Source of the DNA: Melampsora larici-populina 98AG31
Taxonomy: Eukaryota; Basidiomycota; Pucciniomycetes; Pucciniales; Melampsoraceae
Assembly (NCBI RefSeq): GCF_000204055.1
Contig: NW_006768835.1
Coordinates: 182,813-246,812, forward strand
Reading direction: 5' to 3'
DNA length: 64,000 bases
The translations under genes were made by a program, and so were the position numbers. Shown here one piece after another: positions 11,157 through 24,271 of the stretch. Below the pieces are notes generated by a model. That model searched no databases. It was not told the DNA's origin and saw nothing but the letters and a program-made list of their open reading frames with translations. Within the stretch, counting starts at the first letter, position 1; each line of letters opens with the position of its first letter.

Positions 11157-14100
11157 TTTAGAATATCTTCGTTCGATCGGTTTGAATTAGTTAATCCTTT
11201 AACGTTCTAGCTTTCCTTTGGGTTCTTTGAAAGTTTTTCGTAATTTTACTATCTTCATTCATTCCTCGTGTTCTTTTTGTTCATGTTCTTTTCGTTTGAT
11301 TATCGGCTGATGTAAATGTAAAGTAGCACAATACGAACTTGGATGTCAAGTGAAGGCTGAGGCTGAGCCCGGGTACCGGCCATACACATCCCAGTCACCG
11401 GGCATCCCACGACTCCGAGGCCTTTCAACTCCAAACAGCACCCTCTCTCAACTTCTCCTGGCCGATGCTACCTGAACCTATCAATCTGAAAAGGAAATGG
11501 CTAAGATACAAAGGTCAAGATTGCATGCGGCCCGGTTGGCCCACATACTTTGCCTTCCGCTTCTCCCCATGCATGCCCATGCCGGAGGAAATTCCCTGGA
11601 GAGTCCTGAAGTCTCCGCTTGAGTCAGACTCACAGGAACATGTGTGCTTCTTATGCAGTACTTTCTTCAGCTTTTCTATATCTTTAGTAATTCTCATGTG
11701 GCATCTTTTTATACAAACATTGGTATTTTACTGGTTCTTCTTTCTCTCTGCTCCTTACTGTCCCTTGACCCTCACCACAATCAGGTGTGTCTTTTAGCGG
11801 TTGCTCTTGGTTGCTGCATTCCTTGCATTTGTTTAACAAAAGTTCACTAACTAGAGAATCCTTGATTTCAGGCATCAAAGGTATTGACATCAAAACATTC
11901 TGATTACAATAAAAAATCACATTTTCCTGTCCTTTCTTTGCTCTTTTTGGGGCTACAGCTCATCATCTCCTCTAACTTGACTGAGTCCAACTTCAAGGTC
12001 TGCCAAAAAAACATAACAAGGGTGTACTCCCAAAGGGGACTGACACCTTATGTCGTGATTTATGGTGACAGAGGCAATGACCTTTTAGTGGTAGAACAAG
12101 GCTTATAATCAAAAGAATCCTGTGACTATGAAATTATGTGATGTTGGGATATGTTAAGCTTCAGCTTCCTATGCATCTGTTCCTCAATTCAGAAACCTTT
12201 TGTCCCATCATGATCCAAAGATGTATAAGCGTTCAAAAAGAGTATTTTGGGAATTTCAAAAACAAACAAACGGGGCCCCAAGCACACTTAACCAACAAAT
12301 TTGCAAGACAAAACTACAAGAAAGTCAACAGTAAATTTTTTGAGAATAACTTTTGTTTTCAAACGAAGAAAAAATCTGACTCGAGGGAAAGATGCGCAAG
12401 AACCATAACTTCTACATACTGTGAGCACACAACAACACGCAATTGCATAAAATTGTTTTAATTGTGAACTCTTTTCTACCATCAAAAGTCCATTGCTTCA
12501 AGTTCTGTCACCAAGAATCACAGCATTAGGGGTAAGTCCCCTTCGGACGCACGCCCTGCTTGTGTTTTTTTGGTACGTGTCGAAGGTGGGCTTAGTTAAG
12601 TTAGCATCTCGTCTCCTTTGAACATTAAATCTTACTTTGGTTGAACTTTGCCTTGGCCTACAGTTCTACTAGATCAGATATTCCAAGATATAACAAGTGC
12701 CTTTCAATTATCTTTGTAAAGGTTCTCCCCCAAAAGGTCGCATTCGGCTCTTTTTGTAGAAACAACCTTTGGCAGATTGCTTATGTCTGTTTGGGAACAA
12801 AAAAAGAATTCACCAGTGCTACTGCAGGCTTTTTGGGTGGGTGTTTTCTTGTCCCGCCAATATATTTGGTACAAACGATGTTGTTTGGGTTATCTGCGAG
12901 ATTGATCCTCAAAGACACTCGGATTAGGGCTTCGCGTAGTTTATCGAACTTTCTACGTTCCCCGATGTTTGAAAGATGCAGAAGATCACTCGATGGCAAG
13001 TACCACGGTGCATCAACTGCGTCACGTACTCGTGATGGTTTATCGTAAACTGGGTTGGAAGCAAGAACATTCAAGCAAGCTGCTCAAAAATGAGGGGCAT
13101 CCGTAACAGTGCCTCCACCTCGTGACAAAAGGGCGTGAACTGGATGCTTGAGAACTCCCAACAACGTTGATGGTCATGCGGGAATCTGTCATCGTAAGTC
13201 CGCCGAGACAGAAACTACCAAAGTTGAAATGAAAGGTAATGAGCGATCATACTGAATGCCCAAGATTGAATAACCAGCTTCCTTTCGCCGATAATCTTGC
13301 AATTCTCAGTAGACCTCGTCACTCGTCTCATCAGTCAACTCACCTGAAAGGGGCTTGCACAAATTTTTCTGCCTGCTTGATCTGTGAATTTCGGCTTGCT
13401 TCGCAGCATGGCCGGCCGGCGTCCAATTTGTAATTGAAGTACATTTTGGGTTTTTGTTGGTAAAACTATTTTATCGACCCATGCGATATTTCCTGCACAT
13501 TCAGCTGATGTTGATTATAACTTCTCTTTTATTTTTTTTGCTTTTCTTCTCGTTCGGTGCCTCTTCTGCCGGTTTGCAAGTTTCTTCTAATGGAAAGAAA
13601 CCAAAGGTGTGAAGATGAAAAGAACTACAACAATACAGGCTTCTACATCTTTGGCATACCTTTCGCTCTTTATCGGTAGCGTATGTACAAGATGAAATTG
13701 TATGGTCAAATAAAAATGCGTCTTACATTCCGAAGGGATGAACGCGAGCCCTTTAACCTTTCCTGCGGCTAAACGAACGGCCCGCTATCGAAAGACGTTG
13801 AGAGCGGCTTCGTGCGAAATCAACAAAACTGGGTTATCTTCAGTGATCACACATCTTTATGTATCTTCTGAGGTGAGCGGCCACCCCAGTCGTTTAAGGT
13901 CCGACCTTACATAGGCTTAGACCTTTCGTGAGGACCTTCCATCATGTGGCCTTTAGCAGCCTGCCTCCCCGAAAGTCAAAGATCCCCACACAATTGACGA
14001 AGTTCTTAGAAATGTTAGCGTATATGTTTGTCGGGCGGATGTTACCCCGATATTGGGCTCCAAGCTGAGACAAACGATGCCGATATCTAGTAAGACAATT

Positions 14101-14434
14101 GAGTAGCTATTGGATGGCGCCGGTGCCACCCCTACGCCGACGTCTCCAGGCTCCAGCCCTTTGACGTTATCGATGTAAAAAAGAGATGAACTAAGATCTG
14201 GAAGCATGTATATGCCGACCTACTGTAAGTTTGCCAACACGCGGTGGAACCTTCCGTGTGTGTTGACCATAAAGGCGGAGCAAGCCTTGGGAGCCAGAGG
14301 TCTCTCGAACTTTCGTAGCCAGTGTTCACCCGACATTGTCCTTCCATCGACGTCTCTTACGGTCATTGTTACCCACCGGTGTTGTTACCCCCCATTCTAC
14401 CCCTTTAGTTACTTGAGTGCTCAAGCTTCGGAAG
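11157..14434. other. Gene-poor 3.3-kb region
   Basis: No gene I can support. The strip between about 12.5 and 14.2 kb has higher GC and more CpG than its surroundings. One minus-strand stretch (13074-12781) reads as plausible protein (GERRKFDKLREALIRVSLR) but has no recognisable family and no clear flanking splice sites. It may be a relic of a mobile element. The right end holds the promoter of the OPT transporter. Confidence 0.4.
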
Positions 14435-17400
14435 ATGGACAATGCTCATGTGCCGACGCAGGAACAAATAAACAACCCGGAAGGTCTTCAGACAGGGCCG
14501 AAGTCTCCCAGCGCGGACGGTAACGAACCTGAGCACACGAACCCAAACTCGTCAGAAGTCCAACTCCCAGATTTACTCCATTCGGATTTGAGCTCCAATC
14601 GCGGTGAAAAGGAAATCTACAAAGACGGCAGCGTAGATGTAGAACAGGCAGATATCATTCGATATCTTCGACTTGTGATTGAAGAAAACCAGTTCGTGAC
14701 CTTCTTCTTTCGTCATGACCAACTGTTGGAAGGCTGTAGAACGCATTGCCCAAAGAGACCTACAAGCTCATTTCATCTTTCTATTGCTTACGTCAGAGAT
14801 GATCTCAATTTTCCTTCGAGGCTTCTTCATCAAGCCGCCCAAGCAATCGAGCCTGGCGTGCCCGCTCATGAAGTTAATGAAATAGCCATGAAAATCCGGG
14901 CCGAGCTACAACTAGGACAAGATAATTCACCCTACGCTGAGGTAAAGATACATTGGCCAACGAACAAGTTTCAAATTTTTAGGAAAACATTTAGCAAAGT
15001 CTTGATTTCTGTTGACAGGTCCGCGCTTGCGTTGACGCCTGCGATGACCCCACAACACCCGTGCTGACATTTCGGCGAGTACTTCATATCTATAAAACGA
15101 GCTGATCTATTATAGCTGAAGTTGAACTATCTGTTCTCACAGGATGTGGACACTTGGATTGATATTGGTCATTCTAGGAACTGGTCTCAATCAGTTCTTC
15201 GCGCCCAGACTACCAGGAATATATCTGTCTGTCACCTTTGCGCAGATGGTTGCTTTCCCTCTAGGATGTGAGTTTGTCTTCATCTGTAATAAAGTATGGA
15301 GAGTACTTCAAATTGATTCTATCACGATTTTTCTTTTCAGGCTTGATGGCTAGAATCCTGCCAACCCGAGTCTTTGGTTTTGGAAAATATTCCTTCACTT
15401 TGAATCCTGGCCCCTTCAAGTAAGATTTTCTGATGTATCTTACTTATTCTAAGCTTAGGATCTATTTGTCTAATGGAAGATTCCCTGTTTCTTACCTACT
15501 ATTCTCTTCGTAATAAAGCATGAAGGAGCATATGCTCATCAGTATCGTGCGTTTTCACCAAACCTATCTTAAGAAGTCATTCGATGCTAAAGCAAAAACC
15601 GCGTCTTTTACTTTCAGATGGCCAATGCCTCTTGGGGAGGAGCATACGTAAGTCATGAAAACCATGAAATATGTATCAAAACATGGATGTTGAAGGGTCG
15701 AATTTGGCACCTTTTCAATGATAGGCATCGGATATGATTGCGGTACTCAGGGTCAAGGAGTTCTACAACAATGATGCTTTGGCTGGAACCTTTGGATTTC
15801 AGCTGACTTTGATTCTCAGTACACAACTGATGGGCTATTCAATCGCCGGATTAACCAGAAGGTATGTTGCGTCTTTCAAATCCAAATCAGACCAAACGAG
15901 GCGGTATCAAATTATCTTACAACTCAATTTCATGATTAGATTTCTAGTGTACCCGCGAGAGATGGTGAGCTACCCATTGTCTATCATGGCGTCCTTGAAG
16001 ATCTGTTTCTGAACCCATTCTTTGTGATCAAGGTTTGGTGGGATATGCTTTTGGAAATCACAGTTTTGCGTGCCTTGCATGCTAAAGATGATAATCTACC
16101 TGTCCACGGTTGGAAAATCTCGCGAATGAATTTTTTCTTCGCATGTGGGGTAAATTTACATTTCCTTTCTTTCCAATAAAATCTTTGATGAAATTCTAAC
16201 TAAAAAACCATTCAAATATCTAGATCATATATGGGATTTGTAAGCCCTTAGCTCATATTCTATAAACCAAGATCTAACTTTTAACGATACGACATATATC
16301 CAGACTTCATCTTACCTGATGTATTCTTCCAAAGTCTATCCTACTTCAAGTAAGTTCTTCTTTTACTCCGAAAGCTTGCGCACACATTTATGGAATATAT
16401 ACATTCCCAGTTGGACTACATGGATCGCCCCCAACAATGTTAAGCTCGCCATCATCACAGGGACTGTCAGCGGTTTGGGTCTTAATCCGTTCCCAACTCT
16501 GGACTGGAATTTCATGTACACCGATCCAATAGTCACTCCTCTGTGGTCCATTGTAAGTACTCGTTGAAATATTCTTGCTCGTCATCAGCCAATTTAATGA
16601 GATCCTACCATTTCTAGTTGAATTCCTATGGTGGCATGTTGATTGGCTTTGTGATCATCTGTGTTATATACTTCAAAAACATGATGTTCACGGCGTACTT
16701 GCCTGTTAACAGTAACGGTAAGCCGTATCCTTGACATAAAGATTACCGAATTGAATTTACCAGCAGCTGAAATAACTTTTATATCTATCTTTACAACTCC
16801 ATCAGGTGTTTTCGATCGAATGGGGTGTGTTGTTAATATCCTTTTGATAACATGAGGCTCTTTATTCACAACCTGCCCTTTTCTGTGTGTATTACCAGAA
16901 AACGCTACAATGCAAGCCGAGTTCTTAATGAACATGGTGTTCTGGACGAGGTAAATGTCGCGCAGCGTCTAAGGAATCAAACTTACCCTAACTGACATCA
17001 CGATATCATGCTTTAGGCTCAGTATCAAGCCTATTCTCCACCATTCATGTCTGCATCTCACTCCGTCCTGTCAGTATTTTTTCCTCTGAATCAACTTCCC
17101 AAGAATCATATACTTTGCAGACTCAACGTTGATCATAATTCTTTCTTCTTCAGCTACTTTGGCTTCATGGCTCTCTACTCTAGCACATTAGTGCACGCGG
17201 CTCTTCACTATCGTAAATATTTCATGAGAGGATACTACTACTTTGTCTCCTCGTGGAAAGCCAGTCGACTTTTCAAGAAATTTCGTCCAACGGAAAGCCC
17301 TACGCAAAAATCGGAAAAAGAAAGACTGATGGAAAACACTCAGGATGACATTCACTATAGACTCATGAAGGCTTATCCAGAAGGTATAACCAATAAATAC

Positions 17401-19646
17401 ATCTCCTTTTTGTTTGGGATAGCTCATAATCTTCTTGTTTTGAGTTAGTTCCCGAATGGTGGTTCATGCTTATTGGCGTGATTGCGGTCACGCTCGCAGT
17501 CTTGATGATTGAATATTAGTAAGCTTTTCGTCTGTTGATAAGTCCATTTTGCTCATGACAATCCAATTAACATGTTTATCACCACCGTGTTCCTACCTAA
17601 TGTAGCAAAACGGATATGCCGATCTGGGGAATTGTAAGCATCTACCAAATCAACGATGTACCTCCTCGTTTCTCAAACTTATGTTTCTCTACAGGTATTT
17701 GCCTACGCGATAGCTTTACTACTTATTATTCCTAGCGGCATCAGTGAGTCATTAGGTCTTGTTCACAGCTAAAGAAAATATGTGTTCTGAAAAATAAACT
17801 TTTGCAGTGGAAGCGGTGGCCTCTACTTCTGCTCCTCTTAACGTCAGAATCCCAGTTTGAATACTTCGAAAGTTATTTTTTTGGCTGATCGAACTCCTTA
17901 CAGGTCTTATCCGAACTTATTGGGGGTTATGCTCTGGCTGGACGGTGGGTCGACATTCTTTATAATGTAAAGATTCACTTAAAACATAGTCCTGACTCTT
18001 ATTTTGTTTTCCTGAATTGCTATAAAAAATCATCGACCTTCAAACATACCATTCTCAAGACCCATCGCAAACATGCTTTTCAAGTGTGAGTATCCAATCT
18101 CTGACTAGCAACTTCATGTCTATATAACTAACCATCCACCCCCAAACTTTGCAGCATATGGATTTGTCACCATGTCGCAAGCTCTTAGCTATGCTTCAGA
18201 CATGAAAGTAAGAAGGACATCTACTGAATGTATATATAAACCATGACTGATCATTCTGCCTTCGCATATCTTTATTCCGTCTTAGCTTGCTCATTATGTC
18301 AAAGTGAGCTTTTACCTACATTTCATGAAGTTTATATCGGAAGGGCTGAAATTGGCGCCAATATGTAGATCCCACCAAAGGCCCTCTTCGCAGGCCAAAC
18401 TGCTGCCACTGTGTTGTCTGCTTTCGTTTCCATGGCTGGTTCGTCAATCTTACACTTCTCTCAAATCTTATGAGAATGTAGCTTAATTGATTGGATCCCA
18501 TAGTACTCGACTGGCAAATTGCACAGTTTCCCGATCTCTGTTCACCAACGCAGCGACTCCATTTCACATGTCCAAGTAAGTAATCAACAGATCCTTATCG
18601 AGAATTATGGGACTGATTTAGTTGTCCTATCCTATTTATCAGCTTACGGAAGCTACTTTACAGGTAAGCTTTTGATTCCTAACCTTGACTTTTGTATCAG
18701 GATATTGTTCCATTCACCTTATCTCAGTCATGATAAGAAGAAGCAAACCTAATATTGACTCTTTTCTCAACCTGCCTATCGGTAAATCCTAGCATCTGTT
18801 CTTTGGGGTTTAGTTGCTCCAGCTAGAATGTTCTCCAACTCAGGAGCATTATACAAATTCTGTATGTATGGATTCTTGTAAGTCTAGATTCAGGTTTTTA
18901 AAATACCCCATGAAACTATATGACTCATTTTAAACCTTACATTCAAACTTTTCAAAATTCAGGATCGGAGCCATTGCTCCTTTTATCCCTTGGGCTTTAT
19001 CTAAAAAATACCCTCGTGCTGGATGGAAATTTGTACATACACCTGTCATCATTTCTGGACTTTTAGCTTATGCTCCTTTAAGTATTGCATATTACACGTG
19101 AGTGAAAATATCGACTTTAAATATACATATAGAAAACTCAAGACTAAAAAGCTTTTTTTTGGTTCAATTTCAATCATTTTACTAAGTCCTGCTATTCCAC
19201 TAGCTATTTTCTTCCAACACTTTGTAAAACGACGTTACACAGCTTGGTATGGTAAGTACTCTCTGTTCATTTTGAGAATCTAACACTTTTTGTTTACATG
19301 AACCTGAACTCTCATTCGACTTTTCATGAAAACAAACAAATCTTCTCAAATTTAGAAAAATACGCTCTTACACTTACAGCAGGAATAGGTGGAGGGATTG
19401 CAATCTTTGGTTTGATTTACTTTTTTGCATTTCAAATGAATGGGAAAGATTATGATTGGGTATGTCAAACCTCCTTTCAAGTCGAAATCCTGCTGCCCTG
19501 TGATCCATACAAAGCCAAAATACCTACTGATCCGATTTCTCAATCCACAGGTAGGGAATACGATCTATTCAGCGGGTTGTGATGGTCAAGAATGTACTTT
19601 GAAAGAGGTACCACAAGACGGGTTTGGACCGACTACTTGGAGTTAA
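14435..19646 (+). CDS. OPT-family oligopeptide transporter
   Basis: A many-exon gene from ATG 14435 (MDNAHVPTQEQ) to TAA 19646. The N-terminal ~110 residues are cytosolic and polar, then membrane segments follow. Landmarks in order: DDPTTPVLTFRMWTLG (15046-15160), GLNQFFAPRLPGIYLS, the NPG motif LNPGPFN followed by MKEHMLIS and MANASWGGAY (15395-15655), FGFQLTLILSTQLMGYSIAG, AYLPVNSNGVFDRMG with YNASRVLNEH (16690-16935), the KIPPR-like LAHYVK/IPPKALFAGQTAAT (18285-18410), and a C-terminal SAGCDGQECTL...FGPTTWS (19565-19646). These are hallmarks of the peptide-transport (Opt1/Isp4-like) clade of proton-coupled OPT carriers of the plasma membrane. One intron, 15075-15142, starts with GC rather than GT. 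I did not resolve every exon; the first intron (about 14711-14800) is uncertain. No disabling mutation seen. Confidence 0.88.
15075..15142 (+). other. Non-canonical GC-AG intron in the OPT gene
   Basis: Exon TTTCG is followed by GCGAGTACTT and ends at CTCACAG before GATGTGG. This reading makes the conserved OPT phrase TFRMWTLG across the join. The nearby GT (CGA|GTACTT) would put the next exon in the wrong frame, so the GC donor is required. Confidence 0.75.
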
Positions 19647-20683
19647 ATGAATTTGAAATTATACATCAAGACGAATACTACTTAATGACTCATGAATCTT
19701 TCAAGTCTTTTTGAAATCTTTTAACAAGTTTATGTTTCTATTTATTTGATTTCTTGTGTTCTGGATAGCCTATGAAGCTGATTGGAATAGGTGTTATAGG
19801 TGTTATATTTGTATAGTATTTTGTTTTAAGTCATTGAATGATAGGACTCGGAGTTTCTGTTTTCAAAATCTTCTTAAAGACCCATTTGTTTTTTTGCGTC
19901 TCTTCTTGATGTCTGCTTGGCATCTTCTAGCCTCTTGATTAATATGCTTGGAAAACATTGAAAGTGGCTAAATGATGTACAGTCCTGTGCAACCTGAATT
20001 AATTCCCCTGGAACATACAATCCAAAGAGCTTTGAGCCTTACTTCCACTGGAACATTGATCATCGCGAATGGATTTGATGGCTTTCTCAGCGAATCAAAC
20101 TGAAGCACCTACCCCAGGAGCATTGGATCTCAGGGATCATACAACAAGATATATGATTGCTAGTCCCGAGACGCGTCACTCATTAAACCAAGCAAATATT
20201 TTTCAGCCAAATTAATACCGAGCCACAAAATTCGCTCAGTTTTGGATGCCGAAGATACTGTTGAAATCCTGCCATCAGTGGTAATTCAGATGTATGATTC
20301 GAAATTGTATATTCATATAATGATTTACGTTTGACTTGGGTTTTACAGCTTTACAGATCCACTTCTTAAAAGTGTGATTCTTGATGAACAATACGAGAAA
20401 AAAACACATCCATGTTGACTGTTACAACTTAGAATGATGAGTATTCAGAACAAAAAATAAATAAATAAAAAATATTATCATTAGATAAAAATACAAAACA
20501 GAATGACACAAGAATTGTTACTTCAAATCCGCATCAGTCAACGAGTTTAGTAGAATGACTCGACGAAACATGCAAAGCTGAGTTTTTTAGGTTTGGGTCA
20601 GGTAGGGCTTTCATAGCCTTTCATAGCCCCTCTACGAACATTGAAAAGGTCAATAAAATCTAGCTAAGATCCACATATATGAT
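19647..20683. other. Intergenic region, no gene seen
   Basis: About 1 kb between the transporter stop and the convergent unidentified gene. It contains the transporter 3' UTR and AT-rich sequence with no supported ORF. Confidence 0.45.
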
Positions 20684-21603
20684 TCAACATCCTCTCATCA
20701 GCTTGCGAAAGAAGCAATGTGTGGTTTCAAGAGGACGGGTTGGTCTGATCTTTTCAAACCCGTCATTTTCCTCTTTGAGAGTGATGCATCCAAAGCTATG
20801 GTTTCGATACGCTGATTTAATCATGATTGATTGGGAAACGTCGTTCACAAATGATGTGAGCTGCATCAGATCGAGTTCTAGCAGTAAGATAATCTGAACG
20901 TTCATTTCATGATGGATTCCCTTGGCGAATCCAGTAGGAGAGGACAGTATCAAAAGACGCTGGGAAAGTGCAAGACTTGGGTTGGCAAGGTTGAGCTTGC
21001 ATCGGATATTGTTGAACTCACATATGAGTCCGAGCCTTTCAAATTCTTTGATATCAACAGTGATCGATTTTGAATGTGCTATATAATAAGCCGAAGTATC
21101 TGCAAGGGCACCATTAAGCTCCGTGTGCTGTTGTTCGATAGAATTGATTTGAGATAAAGGTCTTCCATAGGAGACGAAGTATAGGTTTGGTCTTCTTTCA
21201 AAACCGAATGACCATGATGATCCAAATCATACGGAGCAGAGACAGGTAACGATCTCGAATCAGGATCAGCAAGAGATATTAAGCTTGAATCAGAATGGTT
21301 CGGCCAATTGGCACTTTCATCCAAGATAGGTGTTGGGTAACGGTTCAAATCGGAGTCAGAATCGGAGAGAGACGATATAGTCGATTGACCATCTGAGGCC
21401 GAATTCGAATCGCTAGGTAGATTTTTCCACGGCTTGGTTGGATCACTTGGGCTGGTTGGATGTATGATAATGATGTAGTGATCACAAATCAGATCAAGAA
21501 GTGATGTTGCTTCAGCTGAGTTGATCTTCATGAAAAAGAACTTGAAGAAAACCCCGAGCGAGGCCCTCTGTTTGTCCGGGGCTACAGGCGAGGGACCGAG
21601 CAT
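20684..21603 (-). CDS. Unidentified protein; frame change near 21195-21232
   Basis: I do not recognise the family. Two coding-looking stretches on the minus strand are in different frames. The first (21603 to about 21233) starts MLGPSPVAPDKQ and becomes Ser/Asp-rich (SSLSDSDSDLN). The second (about 21194-20684) reads RPNLYFVSYGRPLSQINSIE, then EFERLGLICEFNNIR, LSQRLLILSSPTGFAKG and NVQIILLLELDLMQ, and ends FFRKLMRGC*. The second stretch looks well conserved, with an even helical character. They can be joined by a 38-nt GT-AG intron (21232-21195), which is shorter than other introns here. A sequencing or real frameshift is the alternative. The start lies only ~70 bp from the divergent lipoate ligase ATG, so the two genes probably share a promoter. 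Confidence 0.5.
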
Positions 21604-21672
21604 GTTACGGTTACGGTACCAGATGAAAGTACTCTTTGAGTGAGATCGGATCGTAAAAGTTGAAAAGTCAAG

Positions 21673-23438
21673 ATGAAGTTCAAATCGATTCTGAATCCTA
21701 AAAGAAACTTATCAACTCAACCATCAACCAAACAAGTTAAGTAGCACTTCATTTCTAATTATATATCTACTTAAGAATATGTAAACTGAATCATGCCTTA
21801 ACTTTCTTCAGATTCTTAAACCTCATCCAGTTTATTTATCGAATTCTTTGGATCCTTATTTCAATTTATCTTATGAAGATGTGTAAGTTGAATCCATAAA
21901 TCTAACAAATTCAAAAAACAATAGATTGATTTATATGATTGTTTTGTAATAGATTATTTAGAAACACTGATGCTTCTTTACCTAAACTCATGATTTATCG
22001 GAATACGAAAAGTGTGATAATCGGTCGAAATCAAGTATAAGATTTATCCTACTTTTATACCCTTCATCATAAAACTAACCTTTTCTTTTGTTTTCAATCG
22101 AATAGAATCCATGGACTGAAGCAAATCTTGTTAGTTTGAAAAAAAATGATGTACCAATTCTTCGTAGAAGAAGTGGAGGAGGAACAGTTTATCATGTCTG
22201 TTTGTAAATCAATCAATCAATCAATTTAACTCTACATTTGATCTTAAATCTCTAATAGTTTTCTTTGTCTTTTTTTTTGGTGGGGGGAGGTAGGATGAAG
22301 GAAATACAAATTATTCAATTATGATCCCAAGAGGAATGTTTGATCGTAAAACTACTGGAGAACTGGTGACTCGATCACTTATTTCATTAGGTTTACCTGA
22401 TATCGGATTAAACCATCGACATGATATTTGTTTAGGATCAGATAAGGTAAGGGAGTTTTTGTTTGTTTGTAGAAACTGATTTTTTTGGGGGGGTATGAAT
22501 TACAAATGGTTTATTTGGAATTGGTGTTTTGTTGAATTCAAAGGTTTCAGGTTCAGCTTATAAACTTACAAGAGATCGATCGTATCATCATGGTACGATG
22601 TTAATCAACTCAAACTTATCTCAACTTAAAGATTTCTTAAATCCAAATCAAGTAAGTGACATCCTTCTTTTAAGTTTTTTGGCGAATCTATCTTCTGATA
22701 TGAAATTCTATAGTCTCAAATCGTTTCTAGAGCCACTGATTCGGTTCGATCACCTGTCACTAACCTTGCTAGCAGGTTTAGTAACCTTGATCATACGAGT
22801 TTTACAAACTCACTTACTCGAACGTTTTTGGAAACATATTATCCTACTCTTGATCCTGATCTTTCGCCAGTAGTATGTATTCTGCTTTAATGATTCTGAT
22901 CACTAATTACGTTTGGTAGTAATATTGCTCAACTTGGACATTAGGTTATAAATTCTGAAGAACTTGAACAGGACAGTGCGATTGAAGATGAGATGAAAGA
23001 ACTACAGGTTTGTCTTTCTTTGAATGATTTCTTACAATCTATTCTGAAGACTATTTCTTGTTTGGAATGATCTAGTCCTGGGATTGGACTTTTGGTCAAA
23101 CACCAGAATTTTCAAACACGATCCCGGTTCAGTTGTTTGGTTCCAGATTGGTTTGTCATCTTGTTTTCCAGACCCTTCGACCAAAGTTTTGATCGATTTT
23201 GACATGTTTGGGTTCATTGATCAATCAATAGGACATACATCTTAATATCCGACAAGGCAAGATACATAATGTTGAATTGATCTCGAGTTCAGTATCTGAC
23301 AGATTTGATCAGCAAGAGATCACAGATCAACTACAAAGTATCCTTGTTGGTCAAAAGTATGGACAACTTGAGTTGCCAAATGATGTTGAGTCAGAAGTGA
23401 TCAAACAGATTGTGGATGCAGTTGCTCAACAGATATAA
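21673..23438 (+). CDS. Lipoate-protein ligase A homologue (AIM22-like), mitochondrial
   Basis: Ten exons join in frame: 21673-21735, 21812-21882, 21953-22034, 22106-22195, 22294-22446, 22544-22651, 22714-22872, 22945-23007, 23076-23150, 23232-23438 (356 aa; E. coli LplA is 338). The short basic N-terminus ([20 protein letters not shown]) fits a mitochondrial presequence. The catalytic domain shows VIIGRNQNPWTEAN, the lipoyl/adenylate-binding [19 protein letters not shown], and [22 protein letters not shown] with the family lysine (K after AY). The C-terminal domain has [12 protein letters not shown] and a terminal helix. The enzyme attaches lipoate to the E2 and H proteins of mitochondrial dehydrogenase complexes. 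The ninth donor (GTTTGT at 23151) is the least certain join. The next gene, on the other strand, is also mitochondrial and ends 112 bp away. Confidence 0.9.
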
Positions 23439-23550
23439 TACTTTTTTATGTCATTTTGTTTGTTTGTCACTAGATTTTGATAATTAAATGGATAGTGTTT
23501 CAAGCTTGTAGTACATAGTAAATCCAAACATGATATATATTATAATTATT

Positions 23551-24271
23551 TCAAGTATTTGATTTAGGTGGGTTGATGGCTTGTAATGCAACGCCTACAC
23601 TCCTACCTTCATCGATCAAAAGATTATAAGTTGAAGCAGCATTTCGCTACAAAAGTCAACCAAAAAAAATCATCAATATAGTTTTGGTTTGGAAATCGAT
23701 TGGAAGAAAGAAAAGGAAGAAGAACAACTAACGGTGTCTAGGACTGTAAGTTGGATTCCTAGTGAATGAATCCATTCACGTATTGATGGATCTATAGGTT
23801 GAAGCCTTTCACCTGTACCTATAATTAATAAATCTATTTCCATCCGCCATTGCCCCACACACACACAAAAAACCAGTCAATCTCAGCTTCCAAACCAAAA
23901 GATAAAAACGGAATTTTTCAGAAATAAAGGTTCTTAAACTTTTTCTTACCTGGACGAGGAAATAAAAATTTAAAGATTTCAAGTGAATCTTTATGAATTT
24001 GAGGACTTGAAGATTTCCAAATCAATGGAATTGAATTTGATGAGATTGGAATCAATAAATTAAAATTAAAAAACAAATGTAAATCGTTTGTTAGTTTAAA
24101 ATGAGAATTGGTAATTGATTGGATTTGGATAGATTCAGGATTTTGGTTTTGGTTTGGATTGATTGAAAATGAATTTAAAGTTGATTGATATCGGTGCGAA
24201 AGTATTGAGGGTTTGAGATGGAACGAGGGTTTGGTTGGTAAGATTGGTTTTAGTGAGCGGGGTAGTTTCAT
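23551..24271 (-). CDS. NDUFAF3-like (DUF498) mitochondrial complex I assembly factor
   Basis: Three minus-strand exons join in frame: 24271-23950, 23833-23733, 23646-23551 (172 aa; human NDUFAF3 is 184). The basic, Ser-rich N-terminus (MKLPRSLKPILPTKPSFHLK) fits mitochondrial import. The DUF498/Mth938 core follows: LIWKSSS, IFKFLFPRPD across the first join, LLIIGTGERLQPIDPSIREW, LGIQLTVLDT, and RNAASTYNLLIDEGRSVGVA in the last exon. The family binds NDUFAF4 and builds the Q-module of respiratory complex I. The reading frame could extend upstream to 24373, but the start at MKLPRS gives the more presequence-like end. It is convergent with the lipoate ligase; the two 3' ends are 112 bp apart and their transcripts may overlap. 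Confidence 0.88.
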
